DNA of 64,000 nt from JAHEGP01 sp963792875 (GTDB lineage: Bacteria > Pseudomonadota > Gammaproteobacteria > Pseudomonadales > JAHEGP01). The notes under the pieces were generated by a model. It did not search any database. It was not told the origin of the DNA and saw only the letters and a program-made list of their open reading frames with translations. The translations under genes were made by a program, and so were the position numbers. The stretch is taken from NCBI GenBank assembly GCA_963792875.1, contig CAWBXV010000005.1, positions 267,019-331,018 on the forward strand. Reading direction: 5' to 3'. Below, piece after piece: positions 44,059 to 51,503 of the stretch; the stretch's first letter is position 1, and every line of letters starts with the position of its first letter.

Positions 44059-45147
44059 ATGAAACGCGCTGACTTCCACTACCTTCTTCCCGAAGAGCTG
44101 ATCGCTCAGCATCCGCCACCGCAGCGCGGTGCCAGCCGCCTGCTGCGGCTCGATGGCGCCAGCGCTGCAGTGAGTCACCACCAGTTTGCCGAGCTGCCGC
44201 ATTTGCTGCGCGCCGGCGACCTGCTGGTCTTCAATGACACGCGCGTCATTCCCGCCCGCCTGTTTGGCTGCAAGGAATCCGGCGGCAGGGTCGAAATTCT
44301 GCTGGAGCGGGTGCTGGCAGGCGACCGCGCGCTGGTGCAGCTGCGGGTCAGCAAGGCGCCGCGCCCCGGTGCCGCGATCCGCCTGTACGAGCGCGACCAG
44401 AGCCGGCTCTCGGCCTTTGAGCTGCGCGTGGTCGAGCGGCGCGATGCCCTGTTCGTGGTCGACTTCGTGGCGGACCGGGCGGTGTTCGAGGTGCTGGATG
44501 CAGTGGGCCATGTGCCGCTGCCGCCCTACATAGCGCGCGCCGATGCGGCGCAGGATCGCGATCGCTATCAGACCGTGTACGCGCGCGCACCGGGTGCGGT
44601 GGCGGCCCCGACGGCCGGCCTGCACTTCGACCACGGGCTGCTCGAGCAGCTGCGCGCGCAGGGCGTCGGCCAGGCCTTCGTCACGCTGCACGTGGGGGCG
44701 GGCACCTTTCAGCCCGTGCGGGTGGACGACATCGAACAGCATCGCATGCACGCGGAGTGGATCGAGGTGTCCGAGCAGGTGTGCCGGCAGGTGCGGGAGA
44801 CCGTGCGGGCGGGCGGCCGGGTGATCGCGGTGGGAACCACCAGCGTGCGTTGCCTGGAGACGGCCAGCCGCAGTGGTGAGCTGCGCCCCTATCGGGGCGA
44901 GACCGATATTTTCATCTATCCGGGGTATACCTTCCGCTGCGTGGATGCGCTCATCACCAACTTCCACCTGCCCGAGTCGACCCTGCTGATGCTGGTGAGC
45001 GCCTTGGCCGGCCGCGGGCCCACGCTGGCCGCCTATGGCGAGGCCGTGGCCCGGGGATACCGCTTTTTCAGTTACGGCGACGCCATGCTGGTGACGCCGT
45101 CGCGCCCGACCCACCCCGCCGCCAGTGAGGTGCCCCATGGAGTTTGA
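44059..45147 (+). CDS. queA: S-adenosylmethionine:tRNA ribosyltransferase-isomerase QueA
   Basis: A 362-aa enzyme that adds the epoxycyclopentane ring from SAM to 7-deazaguanine in tRNA, giving epoxyqueuosine. Marks are the N-terminal DFHYLLPEELIAQHPP, then APTAGLHFD and the late TNFHLPESTLLMLVSA. I start at ATG 44059, which matches the E. coli N-terminus; the ten codons before it are not conserved. Its stop overlaps the start of tgt by 11 nt, so the two queuosine genes are coupled. Confidence 0.96.
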   Translation: MKRADFHYLLPEELIAQHPPPQRGASRLLRLDGASAAVSHHQFAELPHLLRAGDLLVFNDTRVIPARLFGCKESGGRVEILLERVLAGDRALVQLRVSKAPRPGAAIRLYERDQSRLSAFELRVVERRDALFVVDFVADRAVFEVLDAVGHVPLPPYIARADAAQDRDRYQTVYARAPGAVAAPTAGLHFDHGLLEQLRAQGVGQAFVTLHVGAGTFQPVRVDDIEQHRMHAEWIEVSEQVCRQVRETVRAGGRVIAVGTTSVRCLETASRSGELRPYRGETDIFIYPGYTFRCVDALITNFHLPESTLLMLVSALAGRGPTLAAYGEAVARGYRFFSYGDAMLVTPSRPTHPAASEVPHGV

Positions 45148-46234
45148 ACTGCTGGCGCGGGACGGCGATGCCCGCCGCGGCCGCCTGAGCTTTGCCCGAG
45201 GCCCCGTCGACACGCCGGCGTTCATGCCGGTCGGCACCTATGGCACGGTCAAGGCCGTCACGCCCCGCGACCTGCGCGAGGTCGGCGCCCAGATCGTATT
45301 GGGCAATACCTTTCACCTCATGCTGCGGCCGGGTACTGAAATCATTCAGCGGCTGGGTGACCTGCACGATTTCATGGGCTGGGGCGGCCCCATTCTCACC
45401 GACTCCGGCGGCTTTCAGGTCTGGAGCCTGGGAGAGCTGCGCCGCATCTCCGAGCAGGGCGTCACCTTCCGCTCGCCGGTGGACGGCAGCCCGGTCTTTC
45501 TCGGCCCGGAGGAATCCATGCAGGTCCAGCGCGAGCTCGGCTCGGACATCGTCATGATCTTCGACGAGTGCACGCCGTATCCGGCTACCCGCGACCAGGC
45601 GCAGACCTCCATGGAACTGTCCCTGCGCTGGGCCGCCCGCAGCAAGCGGGCCCATGGCGACAACCCCGCGGCGCTGTTCGGCATCGTGCAGGGCGGCATG
45701 TTCGCGGACCTGCGGCAGCGCTCGGTGCAGGGCCTGCTGGAGGTCGGCTTCGACGGCTACGCCATCGGCGGGCTGTCGGTGGGAGAGCCCAAGGCGGATC
45801 TGCTGGCCGTGCTGGAGGCGGTGCTGCCTGAGCTGCCTGCGCGGCAACCCCGCTATCTGATGGGCGTCGGGACGCCGCTGGATATTGTCGAGGCGGTGGC
45901 CCGCGGCGTCGACATGTTCGACTGCGTGATGCCGACCCGCAACGCGCGCAACGGCCACCTGTTCACTGCTGCCGGTGTGATCAAGCTGCGCAACAGCGCC
46001 CACAAGCGCAGCGAGCAGCCCATCGAGGAGGGCTGCGGCTGCTATACCTGCCGCCACTTCAGCCGGGCCTACCTGCACCACCTGGACAAATGCAGGGAGA
46101 TTCTGGGCGCCCAGCTCAACACCATCCACAACCTGTATTTCTATCAGCGTTTCATGGCGCGCCTGCGCGAGGCTATCGAACAGCGCTCGTTCGCGGAGCT
46201 GTATCGCCGGGTGCGCGCAGAGATGGGAGCCTGA
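45137..46234 (+). CDS. tgt: Queuine tRNA-ribosyltransferase Tgt
   Basis: A 365-aa TIM-barrel enzyme that swaps guanine-34 of Asp, Asn, His and Tyr tRNAs for preQ1. The catalytic Asp is in FDCVMPTRNARNG, the proton donor in LTDSGGFQVWS, and the zinc ligands are in CGCYTCRHFSRAYLHHL. The start at ATG 45137 lies inside the end of queA. In many gammaproteobacteria yajC-secD-secF follow; here a NIF3-like gene and then unrelated genes do. Confidence 0.96.
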   Translation: MEFELLARDGDARRGRLSFARGPVDTPAFMPVGTYGTVKAVTPRDLREVGAQIVLGNTFHLMLRPGTEIIQRLGDLHDFMGWGGPILTDSGGFQVWSLGELRRISEQGVTFRSPVDGSPVFLGPEESMQVQRELGSDIVMIFDECTPYPATRDQAQTSMELSLRWAARSKRAHGDNPAALFGIVQGGMFADLRQRSVQGLLEVGFDGYAIGGLSVGEPKADLLAVLEAVLPELPARQPRYLMGVGTPLDIVEAVARGVDMFDCVMPTRNARNGHLFTAAGVIKLRNSAHKRSEQPIEEGCGCYTCRHFSRAYLHHLDKCREILGAQLNTIHNLYFYQRFMARLREAIEQRSFAELYRRVRAEMGA

Positions 46235-46238
46235 CGGC

Positions 46239-46562
46239 GTGTACAAGCTGGTCTTTTTCGTGCCGGAGGATCACCTTGAAGCGGTGAAGGCGGCCTGTTT
46301 TTCCGCGGGCGCGGGTCGCATCGGCCGCTATGACTGCTGCGCCTGGCAGGTGCTGGGGCAGGGGCAGTTCCGGCCCCTGCAGGGCAGCCAGCCGCACCTT
46401 GGGCAGCTCGAAGTGCTCGAGGCGGTGGCGGAATACCGGGTGGAGATGGTGTGCGAGGACGCGCTGATCAAGGCGGTGGTGCTGGCGCTGCGGCGGGCGC
46501 ATCCCTACGAGGAGCCGGCCTACGACGTGTATCCGCTCACCGCGTCTGCCGACCTGCCCTGA
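46239..46562 (+). CDS. NIF3/YqfO-like small domain protein
   Basis: A 107-aa protein matching the small CutA1/PII-like domain that is inserted in YqfO-type NIF3 proteins and also occurs alone. Marks are the opening YKLVFFVPEDHLEAVK, AGRIGRYDCCAWQ and the end RAHPYEEPAYDVYPL. It may bind a metal or small ligand; the role is unknown. It begins with GTG at 46239, 4 nt after the tgt stop, with a GGGAG inside the end of tgt, so it is in the same operon. Confidence 0.85.
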   Translation: MYKLVFFVPEDHLEAVKAACFSAGAGRIGRYDCCAWQVLGQGQFRPLQGSQPHLGQLEVLEAVAEYRVEMVCEDALIKAVVLALRRAHPYEEPAYDVYPLTASADLP

Positions 46563-46580
46563 GCCGATGCGTGGTGGGCG

Positions 46581-46841
46581 CTACGCCGGCTGGGTGAACA
46601 GTTCCGCGATGGCGCGGTCGCGCGCTGCCTGCAGCGCCTGCTCGAGCCGGCGGGGCGCGACGTCGCTGTCGATGGATTCAGCCAGCATGTCGCGCAGCTT
46701 GAGCAGTTCGTCATAGCGTTCCTGGTCGCGCCGGATCAGGTCGCGCACGTAGTCGCTGGCGTTGATGTACTTGCCGTGCTCGGTCTGTTCTTCCACCCAG
46801 CTCTTCATCGCCTCGGGAAGTGAAATATTCAACGTGGCCAT
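46581..46841 (-). CDS. ParD-like antitoxin, toxin absent
   Basis: An 86-aa protein of the ParD/CopG ribbon-helix-helix group: MATLNISLPEAMKSWVEEQ gives the DNA-binding strand and first helix, then NASDYVRDLIRRD, and a C-terminal helical tail that normally wraps the ParE toxin. AGGAG stands 10 nt before the ATG. A parE gene would be expected just downstream, but 18 bp later the end of the NIF3-like gene on the other strand is reached, so there is no room for it. Confidence 0.85.
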   Translation of the reverse strand: MATLNISLPEAMKSWVEEQTEHGKYINASDYVRDLIRRDQERYDELLKLRDMLAESIDSDVAPRRLEQALQAARDRAIAELFTQPA

Positions 46842-46979
46842 CGCCTGCGGTTCTCCTGGTGCCTGGAGAGTAAGCTTGGCAAGCGCGCGTTGGTTTCGCC
46901 ACCGTCCAGAGCGGCAAAATTGCCGGGTCGTCCACAGTATCCGCGTTGCGCCAGTTGGGGCAGGCCGGGTTGGCCAGCG

Positions 46980-48683
46980 CTAGCCCTGGTGGCCCCGCGG
47001 GCGCTGCGCTGAAACGGCGCGGTCGCAGCTGCGGCAGGCCAGCACCAGGGCCCAGAACTGGGAGAAGTCGTCGACCACCACGTCGGGCTTGGCGGGGAAG
47101 CGCGCGTTGCCGGGAAAGATCCGGTTGAGCCAGCCCTGGTCCCACAGCGCGCCGTTGAAGAAGACGCTGGTGATGCCCGCCGCCTTGGCGGCGATGACAT
47201 CCGTGGTGCTGTCGCCGACGTACCATACCTGTTGCCCGGACTGGCATCCGAGCTGCCGCAGCGCCCGCTGGATCTGGTCGGGGTGTGGCTTGCGGCGCCG
47301 CGTATCGTCGCCGCAGACGCACACCTCGAAGTATTCGCGCCAGCCGGTGGTGTCCACTGCGTCCAGTTCATGCAGCAGAAACTCGCGGTCGCGGTTGGTG
47401 ATCACTCCCAGCCGCAGACCCAGAACCTGCAATCCCTGCAGCACGTCGCGCACCTTCGGTTCGAACGGCAGCACTGAGCCGAAGTGGTTGCGGTAGTGCC
47501 GGGTGAAGCCCGCGTGCGCCTTCTGCTTGGCGGTCTCGTTGTCGCCGAACAGCACCTCAAAGATATCCGTGCGGGAAATTTTCCGGTCCAGGGTGATGCG
47601 CGGGTGCAGTCGCAGATTTTCGCGCACATAGCTGACCAGGCGCATGTCCTCGGGCGACTTGCTCTGCGATTCCGGCACCAGGTGTTCCAGCAGCCCTATA
47701 TCGCGCAGCTCCCGGAGCATGTCGTCCACCGCGTGATACATCGCTTCCAGCGTGTCCACCAGGGTGGCGTGCCAGTCGAACAGTATCACCTCGGGCGGCC
47801 TCAGCCTGGCCAGGGCCGGGTGCCAGTCGGGAGCCTGGCGGGCCGGGGGCGGCTGCCGCGGGGGCAGGCGGGGCGGCCGCGGCTGCCCGCGGCAAGCCGC
47901 GGGGCTCGCCGCATCGACCAGGTCGAGCAGTTGTTCGAAATCCTCGATGGCCGTTTCGGGGTGCGTTGCGTGTGCCGGCAGCAGCTGTTCCAGCCAGTCG
48001 CGGTCCCACAGCGCACCGTTGTAGAAGATGGCACTGACGCCAGCGGCGCGGGCGGTCACCAGGTCGGACGCGCTGTCGCCCACAAACCAGATGCCGTGGT
48101 CGGCAGGCAGGCCGAGCCGGGCTGCCGCTGCCCACACGGCATCGGGAGACGGCTTGTAATTGGGCGCTTCATCGCCGCAGATGGTGACCTCAAAGAGACC
48201 GCTCCAGCGCCCGCCATCGACGGCGGCGAGTTCGGCGTCGAGGAAGCGGCGGCTGCGATTGGTGACGACGCCAAGCCGGATGCCGCGACGCTGGAGGTGC
48301 TCCAGATAGGCGCAGATGCCGTCCTGGAACGGGGTGATCTGGAGCAGCTGGTCGGCATATGCGGCGTTGTACGCGGCGTGGGCGATGGCCTTGGCGTGGC
48401 GGTTGTCACCGAACAGGACGTCGAAGATGTCGGTTCGGGAGATGCGCCGTTCCGCCAGGATGTCAGGGTGCAGGCGGCGGAAGATGCGCAGATAGCGCAG
48501 CAGCTTCTCGTCCTGCGCATTGCCGGCCTGGGTTTCGGGGATGATGTGCCGGCTGAGATCGAGCTCATCGAGCTGCAGCAGCATGGCCTCGATGGCGCGA
48601 TACATGGGCTCATAGGTGTTGACGAGCGTGCCGTGCCAGTCAAAGAGCATGGCACGGGGTGCGGCCAGCGTGGCGGTGGTCAT
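46980..48683 (-). CDS. Tandem HAD-superfamily hydrolase (two HAD domains in one chain)
   Basis: A 567-aa protein of two complete, similar HAD phosphatase domains joined by a Pro/Arg/Ala linker (about 262-290). Domain 1: nucleophile Asp15 in FDWHGT, Thr141 in VTNR, Lys177, and acidic GDSASD (Asp203, Asp207). Domain 2: Asp303 in FDWHAT, Thr429 in ITNR, Lys465, and GDSTTD (Asp491, Asp495). The +2 Asp that acts as acid/base in most HAD phosphatases is His in both. The two halves also share ISRTDIF-VLFGDN in the cap. It resembles the phosphoglycolate phosphatase/phosphonatase branch; the substrate is unknown. I start at ATG 48683 because GAGGG precedes it. Confidence 0.88.
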   Translation of the reverse strand: MTTATLAAPRAMLFDWHGTLVNTYEPMYRAIEAMLLQLDELDLSRHIIPETQAGNAQDEKLLRYLRIFRRLHPDILAERRISRTDIFDVLFGDNRHAKAIAHAAYNAAYADQLLQITPFQDGICAYLEHLQRRGIRLGVVTNRSRRFLDAELAAVDGGRWSGLFEVTICGDEAPNYKPSPDAVWAAAARLGLPADHGIWFVGDSASDLVTARAAGVSAIFYNGALWDRDWLEQLLPAHATHPETAIEDFEQLLDLVDAASPAACRGQPRPPRLPPRQPPPARQAPDWHPALARLRPPEVILFDWHATLVDTLEAMYHAVDDMLRELRDIGLLEHLVPESQSKSPEDMRLVSYVRENLRLHPRITLDRKISRTDIFEVLFGDNETAKQKAHAGFTRHYRNHFGSVLPFEPKVRDVLQGLQVLGLRLGVITNRDREFLLHELDAVDTTGWREYFEVCVCGDDTRRRKPHPDQIQRALRQLGCQSGQQVWYVGDSTTDVIAAKAAGITSVFFNGALWDQGWLNRIFPGNARFPAKPDVVVDDFSQFWALVLACRSCDRAVSAQRPRGHQG

Positions 48684-48935
48684 GGTGTGCACCCTCGCGT
48701 CGCCTGTTGCGGTCCGGCCATGGTACTACCGCGCCGCGATGTTGACCACCGCGGGACAACGGCGCCAGTGCCGGGGGCCGTCGGGGCCGGGGCGCCGCAG
48801 GGGCGCGAGCGGGCCTGGGGCATTGTCATCGGCGGGGTTTGCTGGCATGTTGTCAGGGGTTGGCGTCACAGTGGATCGAGGTCGGCGGGCGGGACGTCCT
48901 GCGTCTGCGCAAGCCGCACGTTGCGGAGTGGGCCC

Positions 48936-49289
48936 GTGATACATGGCAATCTGTTCGAGCGCGTGCCGTCAGCCGGTGGGGGCGATGGTGACGGCGAAAG
49001 GGTCGATGAACTGCTGCGCGGCAGCGGCTGCCGCGTACTGCGCATCGTGTCCCGGGGGCACACGTCGCCGGCTTCCGGCTGGTACGACCAGGACGATGGC
49101 GAGTGGGTGGTAATGCTGCGGGGAGGCGCGGTACTGTCTTTTCCCGACCGCTGCGACCTCGCGTTGAGGCCGGGCGACTACCTCTACCTGCCGGCACACG
49201 CCAGGCACCGGGTCAGCTGGACCGACCCGCAGCAGGACACCGTGTGGCTGGCCGTTCACATCGATGGCGGTGCGGCCCCGGCGCAGTAG
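48936..49289 (+). CDS. Single-domain cupin protein
   Basis: A 117-aa cupin. Marks are RIVSRGHTSPASGWYDQDDGEWVVMLRG, whose Glu and Trp sit at the first cupin motif, and LRPGDYLYLPAHARHRVSWT, the second motif with His. I use the GTG at 48936, with GGAG 7 nt upstream; an ORF stretching hundreds of codons upstream is only antisense of the HAD gene. Some cupins of this kind are phosphomannose isomerase-like or oxalate-binding; no function can be claimed here. Confidence 0.8.
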   Translation: MIHGNLFERVPSAGGGDGDGERVDELLRGSGCRVLRIVSRGHTSPASGWYDQDDGEWVVMLRGGAVLSFPDRCDLALRPGDYLYLPAHARHRVSWTDPQQDTVWLAVHIDGGAAPAQ

Positions 49290-49439
49290 CGCGGCAAGCG
49301 CGCGCGGGCCGGTCGCCTGTGCGGCGCGCGCCGGGCCACCGCGGCCCGGCCCTGGTACACCCGTGTGCGACAAAGTAATAAGATAGGCAAACCTGCAGAA
49401 CGGACCTGAGACCGAATCGGCACCAGCGGGAGATCGACC

Positions 49440-51497
49440 ATGAATTATTTCGTGACAGGTGGTACGGGCTTTATCGGGCGCTTTCTGATCCCGCAACTGC
49501 TGGACCGGGGCGGTACTGTGTACCTGCTCGTCAGGGAGCCCTCGCTGGGAAAAGTCGACTACCTGCGGGACCTGTGGGGTGTCGGCGAGGAGCAGCTGAT
49601 TGCCGTCACGGGGGATCTGACCAGAAAGCGGCTCGGCGTCGGCAAGCGCGAGCAGAACGAGCTGCGCGGCAGGATCGACCACTTTTTCCATCTCGCCGCG
49701 ATTTATGACATCGCCGCCGCGGCGGCGGTGCAGGTGCGCGCCAACGTCGAGGGCACCCGCAACGCGCTGTCGCTGGCGCGGGCGCTGGAGGTGGGCTGTT
49801 TTCACCACGTCAGCAGCATCGCCGCCGCGGGGCTCTATCCCGGCACCTTTACGGAGGATATGTTCGAGCAGGCGACGGGGCTCGCCAATCCCTACTTCCG
49901 CACCAAGCACGATGCCGAAGGCCTGGTGCGCCGCGAGAAAAAGGTGCCCTGGCGCATCTACCGGCCGGGCATCGTGGTCGGCGACTCGCGCAGCGGCGAG
50001 ATCGACAAGATCGACGGCCCTTACTATTTCTTCGAGGCCATCCGCGGCGTCAGCGACACGATACCGGACTGGCTGCCGCTGCTGCTGGTCAAGGGTGGGA
50101 ATATCAATCTGGTCCCGGTGGACTTCGTGGTCAGGGCCATGGACTACCTGGCCCACCTGGACGGACACCAGGGCGAATGCTTCTTGCTGACACATCCCGA
50201 GGGCATCACCGTGGGCGAGCTGATGCAGGTGCTGCTGCAGCAGGCCGGTGGGCCCGGCGCCGTGCTGCTCGACCGGCACCTGCCCGATCTGCTGCCGCTG
50301 AAGGCGACGCAGAGCGTACTCAGTTCGACGCCCGGCCGGTTCGTGGGGCGTCAGCTGCTGCGTCCGCTGGGCATACCGGAGCAGGCGCTGGAATTCATCG
50401 CCTATCCAACCCGTTTCGATTCGACCAGGACCCAGCAACTGCTGGCGGAGGGTGGCATCGCCTGCCCCGATTTCGCCGACTATGCCGGCGTGATCTGGGA
50501 GTACTGGAACGAGCACCTGGCGGCACATGGCCGCCGTGGCAGCCTGCTGCAGCGCGCCTTTGCCGGGGTGGTGCGGCAGCACTCGGTGGAGCAGTGCCGG
50601 CGGGCGGTCGAGGGCAAGGTGGTCGTGGTGACGGGGGGCACCTCGGGCATCGGCCACGAGGTGGCGCTCAAGCTGGGGCGGGCCGGCGCCATCGTGATAC
50701 TCGCGGCGCGCGACCCGGAAAAGCTGCAGGCGACCCTGGACGAGATCACGGCAGCGGGCGGCAGGGCCTACGCCTACTCCTGCGACATCGCGGACATTCC
50801 CACCTGCGAACGCTTCGTGGCCAAGGTGCTGGAAAACCACGACCACGTGGATATCCTCATCAACAACGCGGGCCGCTCCATCCGCCGCTCCGTGCAGTAC
50901 TCCTTCGACCGCTTTCACGACTTCGAGCGCACCATGCAGCTCAACTATTTCGGCGCGCTGCGCCTGATACTGGGTTTTGCCCCCTCCATGCTGGAGCGCG
51001 AGAGCGGGCACATCATCAATATCTCATCCATCGGCGTGCTCACCAGCCCGCCGCGCTTTTCCGCCTACGTCGCCTCCAAGGCGGCGCTGGACGCCTTTTC
51101 CTGGTGCGTCGCGGCGGAGTTTGCCGACCGCAACGTGCGCTTTACCACCATCAACATGCCGCTGGTGAAGACGCCGATGATTGCCCCCACCAAGCTCTAC
51201 GACGCGTTTCCCACGCTGACGCCGGAACAGGCCGCCGATCTGGTGATGCATGCGGTGGTGGAGCGTCCCAAGCGCATCGCCACGGCGCTGGGGCTGGCCG
51301 GCGCCGTGGCCCAGGCCCTCGCCCCCAATACCGCCGAGTTCTGGCTCAATCAGGCCTACAAGCTGTTCCCCGATTCCGCCAAGGCCCGCGGTCTCACCGC
51401 GGAGGAGGCCGCGGCCGAGGCCGAGCAGCTGCCGACCAGGCCGCTGGAAGTCGCCCGCAGCCTGTTCGCGCAGGTGCTGCGCGGCGTGCACTGGTAG
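49440..51497 (+). CDS. Alcohol-forming fatty acyl-CoA reductase (two-domain SDR)
   Basis: A 685-aa protein closely resembling the Marinobacter fatty acyl-CoA reductase, which takes fatty acyl-CoA or acyl-ACP through the aldehyde to fatty alcohol with NADPH. The N-terminal extended-SDR domain has GGTGFIG (residues 7-13) and YFRTK (Tyr152, Lys156). The C-terminal classical SDR domain begins near residue 390 with GGTSGIG and has VNISSIGVL and YVASKAALDAFS. The length and order of domains match. GGGAG stands 7 nt before the ATG. It is convergent, 6 bp apart, with a wax ester synthase gene, which uses the fatty alcohol. Confidence 0.9.
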   Translation: MNYFVTGGTGFIGRFLIPQLLDRGGTVYLLVREPSLGKVDYLRDLWGVGEEQLIAVTGDLTRKRLGVGKREQNELRGRIDHFFHLAAIYDIAAAAAVQVRANVEGTRNALSLARALEVGCFHHVSSIAAAGLYPGTFTEDMFEQATGLANPYFRTKHDAEGLVRREKKVPWRIYRPGIVVGDSRSGEIDKIDGPYYFFEAIRGVSDTIPDWLPLLLVKGGNINLVPVDFVVRAMDYLAHLDGHQGECFLLTHPEGITVGELMQVLLQQAGGPGAVLLDRHLPDLLPLKATQSVLSSTPGRFVGRQLLRPLGIPEQALEFIAYPTRFDSTRTQQLLAEGGIACPDFADYAGVIWEYWNEHLAAHGRRGSLLQRAFAGVVRQHSVEQCRRAVEGKVVVVTGGTSGIGHEVALKLGRAGAIVILAARDPEKLQATLDEITAAGGRAYAYSCDIADIPTCERFVAKVLENHDHVDILINNAGRSIRRSVQYSFDRFHDFERTMQLNYFGALRLILGFAPSMLERESGHIINISSIGVLTSPPRFSAYVASKAALDAFSWCVAAEFADRNVRFTTINMPLVKTPMIAPTKLYDAFPTLTPEQAADLVMHAVVERPKRIATALGLAGAVAQALAPNTAEFWLNQAYKLFPDSAKARGLTAEEAAAEAEQLPTRPLEVARSLFAQVLRGVHW

Positions 51498-51503
51498 CGG
51501 GCG

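Noticed and set aside
47484..48935. Long N-terminal extension of the cupin ORF
   Set aside because: It is antisense to the tandem-HAD gene; the GTG at 48936 has its own ribosome site and begins the cupin fold.
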